Below the pieces are notes generated by a model, which had not been told where the DNA came from, made no database searches, and saw only the letters and a program-made list of their open reading frames with translations. Both the position numbers and the translations under genes were made by a program. Positions 1-11,454 of a DNA stretch of 64,000 bases are shown here, one piece after another; the first letter of the stretch is position 1, and each line of letters begins with the position of its first letter. This stretch comes from Heterocephalus glaber (lineage: Eukaryota; Chordata; Mammalia; Rodentia; Bathyergidae), in the NCBI RefSeq assembly GCF_000247695.1, contig NW_004624842.1, forward strand, positions 3,387,946-3,451,945, in the 5' to 3' direction.

Positions 1-1017
1 ACTGCACAGAAGTGAACCTCTAGTTTCACTTAGAGAGACAGATCAGTGTCAAATTTTCTTTCTATTCCTTTCAGCACATGGTCTACCCAAAACCTGGCTC
101 ACATGACTATAACTTTGCTAACTGAAGGAAGCACAGTTTCAGCTCACTATACATGGAATAGACCACTTTGGGAGTAATGAACTCCTTGTTAGTAAACATA
201 TTCAGAGAAAGATTGGTTCTTCTGAGAGGCTGACTCGGGAACCAGGTGACCCCTCAAGTTGAAAAATGGCCCAGCTCTATTACTAGGGGAAAGATGAGAT
301 CGAGGCTGTGCTTCCAGATCACTGTGCAGCTGGATGTATAGAACAAATTGATGGGGAGGGACCAGAAGCAAAGAGGACCATTTAGAAACACTAGACAGAA
401 AATAAGAAAACAGACTGGGTGCCAGTGGGAGGGGAGAGCCAAGGATAGGAATGATGAGAAGGGGCACTGGGACTAGGCTGGAAGTCGGGAATTGCAGGTT
501 CTAGTCCTGCTTCTTCCATTAACTTATTGTGTGCTCTCAGGTAAATCCTATCCCCTCAGAAAATCCCTTCCCTTCTCTAGATTTCACTCTCCCTGTCTGT
601 GAAATGCAGAATGATGTCCAAAGTCCCTCTTAAGTCTAGATTCTTTAAATGGCAAGGAGATAATGAAGAATAACTAGGATAATATATTAAAAGCCTTTAT
701 AAGCTTCAAAGAAACAGCATTGTTAGTCTTGTTACTATTGTTATTTCAAAGGCAGTTTCTATAGGACTTTGTAACTAGACTTAGAGGCGGGGACAGGAAA
801 GTGTCAAGTGGGCGGCAAATGTAGGGGTAGGATGAGGGACAAGGACCTCTGAGTTTTAGGGACGGTCAGTTAACTTTAGCTCTCCCTTAAGACCTTTGAA
901 GACAAACAGTGCTCTGTCCCCTGTCATCTGGTAAACAGCTTCCTCATTCCTTTCAGCCACACCCACACTTTGTTAAAAGAAGCAACCAGGTCTAAGAAAA
1001 GCTAGACTCCATTTCCC
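1..1017. other. Left-edge intergenic DNA
   Basis: Apart from the MIR at 515, I see nothing interpretable. The open frame on - at 189-467 has no recognisable domain. Confidence 0.5.
515..640 (+). mobile_element. MIR SINE
   Basis: CTAGTCCTGCTTCTTCCATT and CCTGTCTGTGAAATGCAGAA follow the MIR core. Confidence 0.5.
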
Positions 1018-1030
1018 CCTCTTTTATTCC

Positions 1031-1101
1031 CCCTAGGATTGAGCCCAGGGCCTTGCACATGCAAAACACATGATCTGCCACTGAGCTACACCCCCAACCC
1101 T
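1031..1101 (-). mobile_element. Old ID unit
   Basis: GTGTAGCTCAGTGGCAGATC on -; with the B1 unit at 1,180 it may form a B1-ID composite. Confidence 0.7.
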
Positions 1102-1134
1102 GTCTCCTCATCTTTTGTTTTTTTAAAGTGCTGT

Positions 1135-1300
1135 AGGACTTTCATGCACTGAGCTACAAGTCCAGTCCTTTTTCATTTTTTATTTTGAGACAGGGTCTCA
1201 CTAATTTGCTAAGTTATCCAGGCTGGGCTTGAACTTGTTATCCTTCTGCCTCAGCTTCCTAAAGTGCTGGGATTTAGGAATGCAGTACCCACAGTTGCTA
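1135..1300 (-). mobile_element. Old ID scrap plus B1-type SINE
   Basis: GAGCTACAAGTCCAGTCC (ID head on -), then TGAGACAGGGTCTCACTAAT and CCTAAAGTGCTGGGATTTAG of a B1 monomer. Confidence 0.7.
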
Positions 1301-1305
1301 TCTTT

Positions 1306-1399
1306 TTTTTTAGTCCAGCCTGGACTCAAATGCAGGGCAATCCTCCTGCCTCAGCCTCTTGAATACTGGGATTACAGGTGTGCACCACCATGCCTGGCT
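1306..1399 (-). mobile_element. B1-type SINE
   Basis: CTGGGATTACAGGTGTGCAC and CACCATGCCTGGC mark its 5' end on -. Confidence 0.8.
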
Positions 1400-1404
1400 T
1401 CCCT

Positions 1405-1491
1405 CTTTTTTTTTTTTTGGTACCGGGGATTGAACTGGGGTCCTTGCGCTTGCGCAGCAGGTGGCGAAACCACTGAGCTAAATCCCTAGCC
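1405..1491 (-). mobile_element. ID-like SINE
   Basis: GGTACC, GCGCAGCAGG arm and TGAGCTAAATCCCTAGCCC. Confidence 0.9.
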
Positions 1492-1579
1492 CACTTCCCT
1501 CTTTTTTTTTAATGTTCACAAATGAGCCCTGATCTGGGACTTTCCTTAAATAATAATAAGTATCATCATCTCATGCAAA

Positions 1580-1740
1580 TAGCCAACACTATTGAACACT
1601 TAATACGTGCTAAGCACTTATATAATTTCCACACACTGGATGAGGACACCATGGCTCATGGAAATCTCTAATTTTCCTATAGTCATATGGCTTGTAAGGA
1701 AGTTTCCAATATAAATCTGTGTTTTCAAGGCTAAATTCCT
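1580..1740 (-). mobile_element. MIR-like fragment
   Basis: ACTTAATACGTGCTAAGCAC and GATGAGGACACC are MIR-like; weak. Confidence 0.35.
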
Positions 1741-2474
1741 GAAGACTTCCAGCACTTTACTATGCATTTTTGCAACAATATAAAGAGAAGAGCAAGATCA
1801 GTGTTGCCTCCAATTTTCCCTGGGAAAACTGATGCTCAGAAAGGTAATTTGGACCAATTAGTAAAGCCTTCAATAGTGCAGTTTGATGCTCTTTACATGT
1901 CTGGGAGCTTTGTTCTCTCTATGCTTCCCAGGGTGTCCTCCCCAGTCTTACTGGGCCTGATGGGTAGAGACTTGCCCAGCCTACTTAAGGGAAGAACTTT
2001 ACTTGACCTTTGTGGGGGGTGGATTTCTGAAAGGTGAAAGTTAACTCCCACCCACCACAACCACAACATGCACACCCCCTGCCTAGGGCCTTGTGTGACA
2101 ACACTGAAGGCTTACACAGTGAGTCATGTGGGCTGACCTGCCACAGTCACCCAAGCACAAGGTGCTAAGCTTAGTTTAGAAGGGTGGAAAAATAGGCCAA
2201 ATGTTCTCATCCCTGGGAGCATGGTTCAGTTGCATCTTGTGCCCCCTACTCCTCTCACACCAAAATACTACAAATATCTAGGGGAACGCTTTACTCAACC
2301 TTGGGGGAAGAGGAGACATATGACAGTGTGCATCCCACCCTTCAGAAGAAATAAAACAGTGAGTACAAAGGAATACCATCATCCTTTAGTATCTGTGGGG
2401 GATCAGTTCCAGGAACCCCCATTATGAAAAACAAAATCTGTGGATGCTCAAGTCCCTTATATAAAATGGTATAG

Positions 2475-2568
2475 GGGCCGGGGATTTAGCTCAGTGGCGC
2501 CTAGCGTGCCTGGCAAGCACAATACCCTGAGTTTGATTCCCGGTACCAAAACTAAAAAATAAATGAAA
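2475..2568 (+). mobile_element. ID-like SINE
   Basis: GGGGCCGGGGATTTAGCTCA head, GGTACC end; in the Tigger at 2,385. Confidence 0.9.
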
Positions 2569-2685
2569 TAGTATTTGCATATAACATGTACATTCTCTTT
2601 TATACTTTAAGCTATCTCTAGATTATTTATAATACCTAATACAGTACTAAATGTTATGTAAATAACATTTATTTATTTGTTTATC

Positions 2686-2827
2686 TATTTTTTGAGACAG
2701 GATCTTGCTAGGTATTTCAGGCTGGTCTTGAACATATGTAGCCCAGGCTGTCCTTGAATTCACAGTGCTCTCCCTGCCTCAACCTCCCAAGTGCTGGGAT
2801 TACAGGTGTATGCCACCACACCTGGCT
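2686..2827 (-). mobile_element. B1-type SINE
   Basis: Shows the duplicated middle (GGCTGGTCTTGAAC then CAGGCTGTCCTTGAA). Confidence 0.88.
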
Positions 2828-2942
2828 AATAACTGTTATACTTCATTGTTTAGGGAATAATCACAACAAAAAGTCTGTACATGATCAATACAGATGCAAT
2901 TTTCCCCTTTCTTCCTTTCTTTCTATATTAAGAATTGAACCC

Positions 2943-3093
2943 AAGCTGGCATTGTGGCACATGCCTGTAATCCCAGCACTTGGGTGGCTGAGGCAGGAGG
3001 ATCACTGTGAGTTCGAGGACAGCCTGGGCCACATAGCGAGTTCAGGGCCAACCTGAACTACAAAGAGAGACCCTGTCTCAAAAAACCAGGAAA
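2943..3093 (+). mobile_element. B1-type SINE
   Basis: Full length with internal duplication; flanked by GAATTGAACCCA-type duplication and splits an older B1-ID composite. Confidence 0.9.
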
Positions 3094-3102
3094 AAAAAAA
3101 AA

Positions 3103-3256
3103 TTGAACCCAGGAAGTTCTGAGCTATATCTCTAACTCTTTTCTTGAATTTTATTTTGAGCCAAGAACTCACTAAATTGCCCAAGCTAGCCTTGAAATTG
3201 CAATCCTACTACCTCAGCCTCCTGAGTGGCTGGGATTACAGATATACACCTAGCTT
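3103..3256 (-). mobile_element. B1-ID composite, old
   Basis: On -: B1 monomer (3,256-3,158) followed directly by an old ID unit. Confidence 0.65.
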
Positions 3257-3400
3257 TTTGAAGTATTTTTTATCTTTTCTTGCTTGAATCCATAGATATG
3301 GAAGCCCCCACTGTGGAATGTTGACACATGATGATTAATTCCAAGGAGAGAAGCTCTGAAAGAGTAGGGACTGAAGTTGTGTTCTTAAGAGTAAGTTCAG

Positions 3401-3481
3401 GGCTGGGAGTTTAGCTCAGTGGTTCGCGCCTGCCTCGCAAGCACAAGGACCCGAGTTCAATCCCCAGTACCAAAAATAAAA
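3401..3481 (+). mobile_element. ID-like SINE
   Basis: CTCGCAAGCACAAGGACCCG arm, CAGTACC end, AAATAAAAAG tail. Confidence 0.9.
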
Positions 3482-3599
3482 AGTAAGTTCAGTATGCAGG
3501 TGGGGTAGAAGGGCTCCTCAAGCTACACAAATGCACATCCTTAGAGCTTAAATATATGTATACTCCATCTAGCAGGCACTGGGGAGCCATGAAGTATTC

Positions 3600-3705
3600 T
3601 GTGGCTTTGAAGAAAAACTGAGTTTAAATCCAGGCTCTGACCCTTCCCCGAAGTTTGACCTTGGGCAAGTTACTCAATTTCTGTGTTCCAGGTATTATTA
3701 TTCTC
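3600..3705 (+). mobile_element. MIR SINE
   Basis: AATCCAGGCTCTGACCC and CTTGGGCAAGTTACTCAATT are MIR core wording. Confidence 0.6.
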
Positions 3706-4184
3706 CACTATTTACTCTTCCTCTTAATCAGTAAGAGGACTGTACATCCTAGCCAATTGCCATGTGAATTGAGTACTTGCCAGAGGAAAAAGTGCACTTC
3801 CCCAGCCCATTGCCAAGCTTGACCACATACTTACTTGGGCCAATGAAATATGAGCTGGAGATATATGCCAGTTCTAAGCAGAAACTTGAAGAGCCATTGC
3901 ACGTGTCAGTGTAAAATCTTACTCTTATTTCTGCCACTGGAAATGGGTTTTCTGGATAGGAGCTGTGCCTTCAGCCTAGATCCAGGAATGAAAACACACA
4001 GAGCAGAGCTGTAGCCAACCCACAATGGCCCCATTGCTACTGATGTGCAACATAAAGAAAAAAGTGGGTTGTAAACCACTGAGGGTTTGGAGTTGTTTGT
4101 TATGCTATCATAACTTAGTAAATGCTAATGGGTACATCTTTCTACAGTGTAATACCTACCTCAGAGCACTCTTGGGAGGATTAA

Positions 4185-4285
4185 GGGGCCGGGGATTTAG
4201 CTCAGTGGTTCCACTGCCTGCCTCGAAAGCTCAAGGATCTGAGTCTGATCTCCAGTACCAAAAAACCCCAAAAAACAAAAAAACA
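4185..4285 (+). mobile_element. ID-like SINE
   Basis: Flanked by CTTGGGAGGATTAA on both sides. Confidence 0.92.
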
Positions 4286-4468
4286 CACACTTGGGAGGAT
4301 TAAGTAAGGTTACCTCATGAATAATGTGTAACCAAAAAAAAAAAGAAAAAGAAAAATGTGTAACCATTTTACCACAGATTTGTGTTAATGATTACTCTGC
4401 CCACATATGTATGGAAGTTTGATAAACAACAGACATGGCATTTACAAAAAAATAACAAAAGATGGGAT

Positions 4469-5012
4469 AGTGGGTTGAATAGCCCCCACCCCCCATTTCA
4501 TATTCCCCTAGAAACTCAAAATACTGTATGAATTTATCTGGAAATACAGTCTTGGGGTTGGAGATGTAGCTCAGTGACACTGTGCCTGCTTGGCAAGGGC
4601 AAGGTCCTGAGTTTGATTCCCGGTACCAAAAAAAAAAAAAAAAGGAAATACAGTCTTTGCAGATACAGTCAGTGAAAGGTTTCAAGAATAAGTCATCCTG
4701 AATTTAGAGTGGGCTCTAAATCTAGTGACTGATGTCCTCATAAGATGAGGAGAAGACACATGCAGAAAGAGAAGAAGACTAAGTGAAGATGATGGAAGTG
4801 AAGCTTAGAGAGTTATATCTACAAGCTAAGGAAGGCCGAGATTGCTGGCAACAACAGAAGCCATGAGAGAGGCCTTGGATGTTTACTCCTTCAGAAGGAA
4901 CCAGCCCTGCTGACATCCTTCTGGCCTCTTGGATTGTGAGAAAATAAAATATCTATTGTTTTAAGTCATCTAGTTCTTGGTAATTCGTGACGACAGTCCT
5001 GGGAAACTAGTA
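4469..5012 (+). mobile_element. MLT1-type MaLR LTR
   Basis: GTTGAATAGCCCCCACC, GTGGGCTCTAAATCTAGTG, ATAAAATATCTATTGTTTTA and CCTGGGAAACTAGTATA follow an MLT1 LTR from start to end. An ID SINE at 4,553 is duplicated-flank inserted. Confidence 0.7.
4553..4644 (+). mobile_element. ID-like SINE
   Basis: GATGTAGCTCAGTGACAC subtype; flanked by GGAAATACAGTCTT. Confidence 0.92.
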
Positions 5013-5629
5013 TAGGTGGATTATTTTTAAAATAATACTAAACAATTGGTTATTCATTTGGAAAAAAATAAAATGGATTTCTGCCTTATAGAATGTATGA
5101 AAATAACCTTTGGTTAAAGATCTGAATTTGAAAAGCAAATTTTTAAATGCTTTAGAAACAACTAAATAAAATTATGTTTAGGACAACAACATAGGAAAAT
5201 ATTTATTCAATAAGATACCAAAAAGAAAATCGCAATTTGTATTAGTCCAAATTTTCTAGGGACACAGAACAACAATAGGGTGGGACAGAGGGAGAGACTG
5301 ATTATAAGAAATTGACTCACATGGTATGGAAGCTGAAAAATCCCAAGATCTTCAGTCAGCAAACTGGAAACCTAGGAGACCCAGTGGTTTAATTCCAGCC
5401 TGAATCTGAATGCCTGATAACAAGGACAGCCAGTGGTTTAAATTTTAATCCAAGTCAAAATCCAAAGGCAGGAGAAGACCTGTGTCCCAGCTCAAAGACA
5501 GAAGAGAGAAAGAATTCTCCTTTACCCTACCTTTTTGTTCCATTCAGGCCTTCAATAGATTGGATAGGGCCACCAACACTGGGGAGAACAGTCTGCTTTA
5601 CTTATTCTATAGAATTATATATTAATTTC

Positions 5630-5798
5630 AAGCCAGCCATGGTGCCACATACCTGTAATTCCAGCATTCAGGAGGCTGAGGCAGGCAGATGTAGCAAATT
5701 TGAGGCAAACCCAGGCTACACACTGAATTCAAGACCAGCCTAAACTACATAGTGAGAACTTGTCTCAACAAAGCAAAACAAAACAAAACAAAATAAAA
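5630..5798 (+). mobile_element. B1-type SINE
   Basis: With the internal duplication; tail (CAAAA)n. Confidence 0.88.
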
Positions 5799-5849
5799 TG
5801 TTAATTTCATCCAGAAACAACCTCACAGACATATCTAAAAATAATGTTC

Positions 5850-5927
5850 AGGGCAGGGGAGTTAGCTCAGTGGTGCAGCACCTGCCTTGCAAGCACAAGG
5901 TCCTGAGCTTGATCCCCGGTACTGCAA

Positions 5928-5958
<31 letters not shown>

Positions 5959-5972
5959 AAAAAATAATAATA
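5850..5972 (+). mobile_element. ID-like SINE with (AAAT)n tail
   Basis: GCAGCACCTGCCTTGCAAGC arm; tail of AAAT repeats to 5,972. Confidence 0.9.
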
Positions 5973-6125
5973 ATGTTCAACCAAATATCTGGTCATCCCA
6001 TGGCCCAGTCAGGTTGACATATAAAATCAACCATCACACAAATAAAAAAATGCAAAGACTGATATAGTTAACTACATTAAATGTATAAATTCTGTGCATC
6101 AAAAATTGCCATCAAGAGAAAAGAT

Positions 6126-6262
6126 AAATGAGGCACAGTACTGCATACCTATAATCCTAGCTACTCAGGAGGCTGAAGCAAGAGGATCATGAGTTCTCAA
6201 GCCCTGAGTTTGAGGCCAGCATGGGCAACATAACAAGACTTTGTCTCAAAATAAAAACAAAA
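6126..6262 (+). mobile_element. B1-type SINE, old
   Basis: ATCCTAGCTACTCAGGAGGC and GGCCAGCATGGGCAACAT. Confidence 0.8.
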
Positions 6263-6304
6263 GATTACTGGGAGGAAATCTCTGCAATGCTTTAGGTTGA
6301 CAAA

Positions 6305-6525
6305 ATATGAGAATTCTGGTGGCACATGACTGCAATCCTGGCACTAAAGAGTTTGAGACGTAGGGCTGGGGATTTAGCTCAGTGGTTTCACCGCCTGCTG
6401 TGCAAATGCAAGGACCCAAGTTCGATCCCCAGTACCAAAACAAAAAAAAAAGTTTGAGACATAAGGATCATGAATTTGAGGCCAGCCTGAGCTACATAGC
6501 AAGATCTTGTCTCAAAAAACAAAGG
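6305..6525 (+). mobile_element. B1-type SINE split by an ID insertion
   Basis: Halves 6,305-6,361 and 6,451-6,525 share AGTTTGAGAC at the break. Confidence 0.85.
6362..6450 (+). mobile_element. ID-like SINE nested in B1
   Basis: GCCTGCTGTGCAAATGCAAG arm; AGTTTGAGAC flanks. Confidence 0.92.
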
Positions 6526-6573
6526 AAAAGAAAAGAAGAGACTCCAAAGTATATAAAGAATTTCTAATAATCA

Positions 6574-6660
6574 GGGCTTGGGGTTTAGCTCAGTGGTTCC
6601 GGGGCCTGCCTCGCAAGCGCATGGTCCCAAATTCGATCCCCGGTACCAAAAAAAAAAAAG
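6574..6660 (+). mobile_element. ID-like SINE
   Basis: Flanked by GAATTTCTAA-type duplication. Confidence 0.92.
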
Positions 6661-6734
6661 AATTTCTAACAATCAATATTAGACAAATGGACAAAGACTA
6701 TAAATAAGATGAATAAGAAATTCACACAACTAGA

Positions 6735-7285
6735 AATATAAATGGCTATTTATGGATTAGATCTAAAGTGTCCCTCAGGGCTGGGGATTTAGCTTAGTGG
6801 CACCTGAGTTTGATCTCCAGTACCAAAAATAAATAGATAAATAAATAAATAATAAATAAAATGTCTCTTTAAAGTCTCATATGTTCAGAGGTGGAGCTTT
6901 CAGTAGGTGAATGGATCATGACAATTCTAACTTCATGAATGGATTAATCTATTGATGAGGTCATAATTTAATGGCATTAATGGGAGGTAATGGAAATTAA
7001 GGAAATAGGGCCTAGTTGAAGGGAGTCGGATGGGGGCATGACCTTGAGGACCATATCTTGTCCCTGGCCCCATCCTCTCTCTCTTTTGTTCTTTTTCTGC
7101 TCTTTGGCTCTCATGAGGTGAGCATTTTCTTTCACCAAGCCCCTCCATCATGTTTCTGCCTTTCCAGGCACCTAAAAGTAATCGAACCACCCACCATGGA
7201 CTCAAACCTCTGAAACCATGAGCCAAAATAAACCTTTCCTTTTCTCAGGTATTTTGTCATAAAGATGAAAATCTAACACAATGGC
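6735..7285 (+). mobile_element. MaLR-type LTR, rodent branch
   Basis: GAGCCAAAATAAACCTTTCC and GGTATTTTGTCATAAAGATG form the LTR end; the first half is split by an ID SINE at 6,779. No coding sequence. Confidence 0.6.
6779..6861 (+). mobile_element. ID-like SINE, internal deletion
   Basis: Lacks the anticodon-arm segment; AAATAAAT tail. Splits the LTR at 6,735. Confidence 0.88.
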
Positions 7286-7386
7286 CAATAAGTATACAAA
7301 ATGCTCCACCTCACTAGTTATAAACTCATGATTTTTTTTATAAAGTGGAGATGTGCAATTCTACTCCTTGATATAAAACCCAGGGA

Positions 7387-7491
7387 GGGTTGGGGATATA
7401 GTTCACTGGAATTGCATGCTTAGCATGTAGAAAGCCCTGGATTCCAGCCCCATAACCACCAAAACAAAAGCAAAAGCAAAAACAAAAACAA
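7387..7491 (+). mobile_element. Old ID SINE
   Basis: GCATGCTTAGCATGTAGAAA arm; (CAAAAG)n tail. Confidence 0.8.
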
Positions 7492-7660
7492 TCCTATTCA
7501 AAGTACATTTTATACTTTGGTGACCTGATTAATTCTCCCAAAGCACAGTTCCAAACTGGACCACCACCAGTTCCTGAGAAAATCCAAACTCCATAGCTCA
7601 GGATTTGAGGCCCTCTGTGGTGTGTCTCTATTTCTTACTTTGAATTTCTTCTACTTTTTT

Positions 7661-7733
7661 CGGGGGGCGGGGGCGGGATCAAACCCAGGGCCTCACACAA
7701 ACATTCTACCTACTGGGCAATGCCTCTAGCCTT
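7661..7733 (-). mobile_element. Old ID unit
   Basis: GATCAAACCCAGGGCCTCAC and TGGGCAATGCCTCTAGCC. Confidence 0.65.
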
Positions 7734-7984
7734 TCACTCCTACCTCTTTTGAACAGATCCTTACCCTTCTCTCCACTCCTATATATCCCTCTAGCTGATC
7801 TCAGCAGCTACATCTCAATCTAATTTCCCTTTTAAAATACAACAATAACAACAACAATCCCTCCCTTTTCTTAAGGAACTTCTTTTTGCTCATACACAGA
7901 ACCCTGTATCCTCCAGTAGGATCGTTCAGGCCACTAGGATCAATTCAAGTGGCCTAAACCAACCGCATTACAATTGTATCTGGG

Positions 7985-8162
7985 GAGCCGGGGATTTAGC
8001 TCAGTGGTTTCGTCACCCGCTGCACAAGCACAAGGACCTGAGTTCAATCCCCAGTACCAAATAAGAAGTTTATGATTATGGGCCAAGGATTTAGCTCAGT
8101 GGTTCCGCCACCTGCCTCGCAAGTGCAAGGTCCCGAGTTCGATCACCGGTACCAAAAAAACC
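7985..8162 (+). mobile_element. Head-to-tail pair of ID SINEs
   Basis: Two complete units of different subtype (7,985-8,062 and 8,080-8,162) lie between one duplication, CCAATTGTATCTGGG. Confidence 0.92.
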
Positions 8163-8710
8163 CCAATTGTATCTGGGCCCTTTCTCCTAAAGGTGGCAGA
8201 AAAGGCTGGGAATTACTGCCCATAATTCCTACCTGGACCTCTCCTGGACTTTCTACCTTGTTATATGCTATTCTCATATTCTCTGTGTGATGGCCTCAAC
8301 TGTTGCTCTCTCCAAGTGCTCAATTTTAACAAAGATACATTGACTACCTCTTAGGTTCAGACCTTGTGCTGTGCTCTGGGGATATAGAGCTGGATAAAAC
8401 ATAGTCCCTTGTTGAATGGTTGGATGAATGAAAATGCTCCTCTGGGCCTTGTCCAGTTTATCACAGGAGATCTGAGAAAAAGAAAATAAGATATAAGATT
8501 CAAAATCATTAGTCTGCCCTATGATATCTCTTAGTCTGGCTCTAGCTTTGCCTACTCTTCACACGCTCATCTCCAGCCAAACCAAACTATAGTCCTGGAA
8601 CACCCTGGTTGTTCCCACTGTGTGAATTGCCAGGCTATGTACTTTTTTAGTCTCTTTTCCTATTTTTCCCTTCATCTGGGCATTTTGCATTCTCTGTCTC
8701 ATTTTGCTCT
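8163..8710. other. Intergenic, nothing recognised
   Basis: No SINE and no diagnostic motif. Confidence 0.5.
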
Positions 8711-8803
8711 TTCTTTTTTTTTTTTTTTGGTACCAGACATCGAACTTGGGCCCTTGCACTTGTGCAGCAGGCGGCGAAACCATTGAGCTAAATCCCCGAC
8801 CCC
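8711..8803 (-). mobile_element. ID-like SINE
   Basis: On -: GGTCGGGGATTTAGCTCAAT, arm CCGCCTGCTGCACAAG, GGTACC and A-tail. Confidence 0.9.
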
Positions 8804-10710
8804 TGCTCTTTCATTTTTACCTCGATTCTCTCTTGTTCCTCTCTCCTCTCCCTTTTCCTTCTTTTTCACTCTTGCTAAGCCTTCTTTTGACAATTCTCTC
8901 CTCCCCACCCTTCCCTCTGAATTTTCCTCTTTTATTTCCTGACATTCCTTTTGCTCTGCTAGGGACCTGCCAGTGCCACCCATCAGTCTACACAGTCCCT
9001 CTCTGTGGGCAAAATAGATGAGACAAGACAAATCAAAATCAAACATCTTCTAGCTCACAGCACAAGAAGCCCTCAAAGTGGGGTGGAAAAGAGGGGGAGA
9101 CAAGGAGGAGGTGGGGAACCTGGCAGCAGAGAAAAGGCTGCCTAGCGACTGCTGGTGAATCCTCAGAGAACATCATGCCAGTTATCTACCTCCAAACCAA
9201 TCTGGCTCCTCCCTTTCCTCTCTCTGAGAGAAGAATTAGGAAAAATCAGAGCTGTAACATTCATATATTCTGGCTCCATAATTTTTAGCTGAGAAACAGA
9301 GTCAGAGAAAAGAGAAGTTTCTAGTTTATGCCACTCAGCAAGTCAATGGTTTAGCAAGGAATGGAATCCCAGATCTCCTGCACCCCAGGCCAGTGAGCAT
9401 CCTTTTTTACACACTCCATACTGCCTTCCTTGCTCTAGGCATTTCTCTCCCTTTACCTTGACCTATAACACACCAGGCCTGGGATTGCATCCAAAGATCC
9501 TCCATCTCCCCTAGTGAGTACAGGGGCCAGTAAAGTGGAGGCAGAAGGGACAAACACATCAGAAGGTCTGGCCCTAAATCCCAGGAAAACATGGTGGTGG
9601 CAGGGATGGTGAAAATGTCAATCTGACCTGTAGGAGGACCAGTCTTCTCTTTGGAGAGACCTACACTCCAAACCCTGAGGTAAGGGACATTCTGTTCCAG
9701 CAGGCCATCCTGATAGAACCCCTCCTGACTCTCCCAACCTAGCTTTCAGGCCCTACCTCATCCTGCCAACCTCAGACTGAAAGCAGAGGCCACCCAGGGG
9801 CAGGATGGCCAATGGCTGCTGGTGGAGACAGCCGGCTGGAGGCAGAGAGGGGGAGAGTTTCCAGCGGCTCCACTTTCAGTCTGGCTTCTCTTTTCCACAA
9901 AGGGCCACTGTCTGAGCACAGAGGGACCCTGGAAGGAGGCCTCCCAAGGTGCTCGGCAACAGGGCTGGGTTTCATCACACTGGGCCTCTGGGCCAAGTAA
10001 ACATCAGGGTAGGAACAGGCCCAGCAGTTTCTGCAGATCAACTCCTGGCTCCAGTCAGCTCAGCAGCACCCTCACCCAGGGCTTCCCTGAGAGAATAAGG
10101 AGGTCTAAGGTCATTTATAAGCTGCAGAAATGAAGAGTCAGAGATGAGGAACTGGCTCCACCCTATTCAGTTCCCATTGCTTAAGGCACAGACAACCGTC
10201 GTATATTCTTCTTAAAGTGAGGAGTTTCACAAGGAATTTCATATGTAGTTCAGGAAAGGGAGAGAGCTACGTGAGCTGGAGTAATCAGGGAAGACTTCCT
10301 GGAGGAAGTATGATTTAAGCTTAGCCTCCATGTTTAGTAGACTCTCCACAAGTGGATAGAAAGAAGAAAGGCTTTTCAGACAGCATGCACAATACTAACA
10401 GGTATAGTGTCTGGAAACCAGGAGCATTTGGGGTTATTGAAGAGCTCTATTTGGCTAGGGTAGACGATTCACATAGGAAAGGATGCGAAATAAGGCTGGA
10501 AAGTTTGGCTAGGAATTAAGCTAAGATTAGTCTTAGCTAAGTTGAGAAGTCATGGATAGAGCAGTACTGGAGTGAAAGCAAACATTTAGAAGATAGTTGT
10601 CTGATGTTTTGAAACACTATTATCAAGGCCCAGTTCTCTGGATAGCTTTGGGATTGTTATGGCCTCTCTCTATGGCTTGGGTTCTTCATCTTTAACATAA
10701 AAGGGTTCCA
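8804..10710. other. SINE-free intergenic stretch
   Basis: 1.9 kb with only a MIR scrap (9,285). Pyrimidine-rich to 8,990, then moderately GC-rich at 9,560-10,100. Could hold an enhancer of a neighbour; no site is diagnostic. Confidence 0.4.
9285..9400 (-). mobile_element. MIR SINE
   Basis: GCTGAGAAACAGAGTCAGAG and CAAGGAATGGAATCCCAG read as antisense MIR. Confidence 0.45.
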
Positions 10711-10790
10711 GAACTAGGGATTAGTTCAGTGCATGCTTAGCATGTGCAAGACCCTAGGTTTAATCTCCAGAACCAAAAAGACAATAAAAT
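10711..10790 (+). mobile_element. Old ID SINE
   Basis: GCATGCTTAGCATGTGCAAG arm. Confidence 0.75.
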
Positions 10791-10899
10791 AAAAGGGTTA
10801 TATCACAGAATCTTGAAGCCCTTGTCCTTCTCTAAAACTCAAGGACTCTCTGAGGAAACACGGACTGTGCAGAATGAAAAGGGGAGATCAAGAGGTCAG

Positions 10900-10994
10900 A
10901 GGGGCTGGGGATGTAGCTCAATGGCACCGTGCCTGCCTGGCAAGTGCAAGGTCCTGAGTTCGATCCCCAGTACCAAAAGAAAAAAAAAAAAAAA
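10900..10994 (+). mobile_element. ID-like SINE
   Basis: GATGTAGCTCAATGGCACCG subtype. Confidence 0.92.
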
Positions 10995-11137
10995 GGCTGG
11001 GAAGGTAGTTTGCAAGCTGTGGCCAAACCACATATAACTCTGGGCTGCATTTCTGCAGAGAATCACCTATCCAGAGCTGTGAGAAGCCATCACCACCATC
11101 GCCGTGATTGCCAGGCACTGAGCTACATTCATTCATT

Positions 11138-11324
11138 CATTTATTGAGACAAGGTCTCACTATGTAATTCAGGTTGGCCTTGAACTAACTATGCAGCCCA
11201 GGCTGGCCTCAAACTCATGATGATCCTCCTACCTTGGCCTCCTTATTTTGCAGTGTTAGGGATGGAACCCAAGGTCTCTCCCATGCTAGGCAAGCACTCT
11301 GTCACTGAACTGTGTTCCCCAGCC
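11138..11324 (-). mobile_element. B1-type SINE beside an old ID unit
   Basis: On - the ID unit (11,324-11,254) precedes the B1 (11,250-11,138), the reverse of the other composites. Confidence 0.75.
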
Positions 11325-11419
11325 CTGAGCTACTTTTTAAAAACTTCAGTTTTATGGATAGGAAATGCATATACACACTGCAAAATTAAAGTTATAAAAT
11401 TCATGTATGGTAAAAATAA

Positions 11420-11454
11420 CTTTCACTTATTGGGCTTTTGGCTAAGATCAAGTA
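11420..11454 (+). pseudogene. U2 snRNA 5' fragment, tailless retropseudogene
   Basis: CTTTTGGCTAAGATCAAGT matches U2 exactly, preceded by a diverged version of the U2 first bases. It covers about U2 nt 1-33 only. Flanked by TAAAAATAA at 11,411-11,419 and 11,455-11,463, with no A tail of its own. Confidence 0.6.

Larger units (their letters stand above)
2385..3333 (+). mobile_element. Tigger/MER2-type nonautonomous DNA transposon, split by SINEs
   Basis: AGTATCTGTGGGGGATCAG, AAAATCTGTGGATGCTCAAG, TTTAGGGAATAATCACAAC and GAATCCATAGATATGGAAGC follow the order of a MER2-type element. The pieces are separated by SINEs at 2,475, 2,686, 2,943 and 3,103-3,256. Confidence 0.75.
5233..6035 (+). mobile_element. 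ERVL-type LTR (MLT2-like), interrupted
   Basis: TTAGTCCAAATTTTCTAGGG, CCATTCAGGCCTTCAATAGA and GGCCCAGTCAGGTTGACATA follow a well-known mammalian LTR. A B1 SINE (5,630) and an ID SINE (5,850) lie inside. Noncoding relic. Confidence 0.65.

Noticed and set aside
2475..2568. tRNA-like A and B boxes considered as tRNA genes (here and in about 70 other places)
   Set aside because: Cloverleaf is degraded, ends are GGTACC plus A-tail, and target-site duplications show SINEs.
8699..9046. 115-codon K/E/R-rich open frame on -
   Set aside because: Antisense of a CT-rich tract plus an ID SINE.
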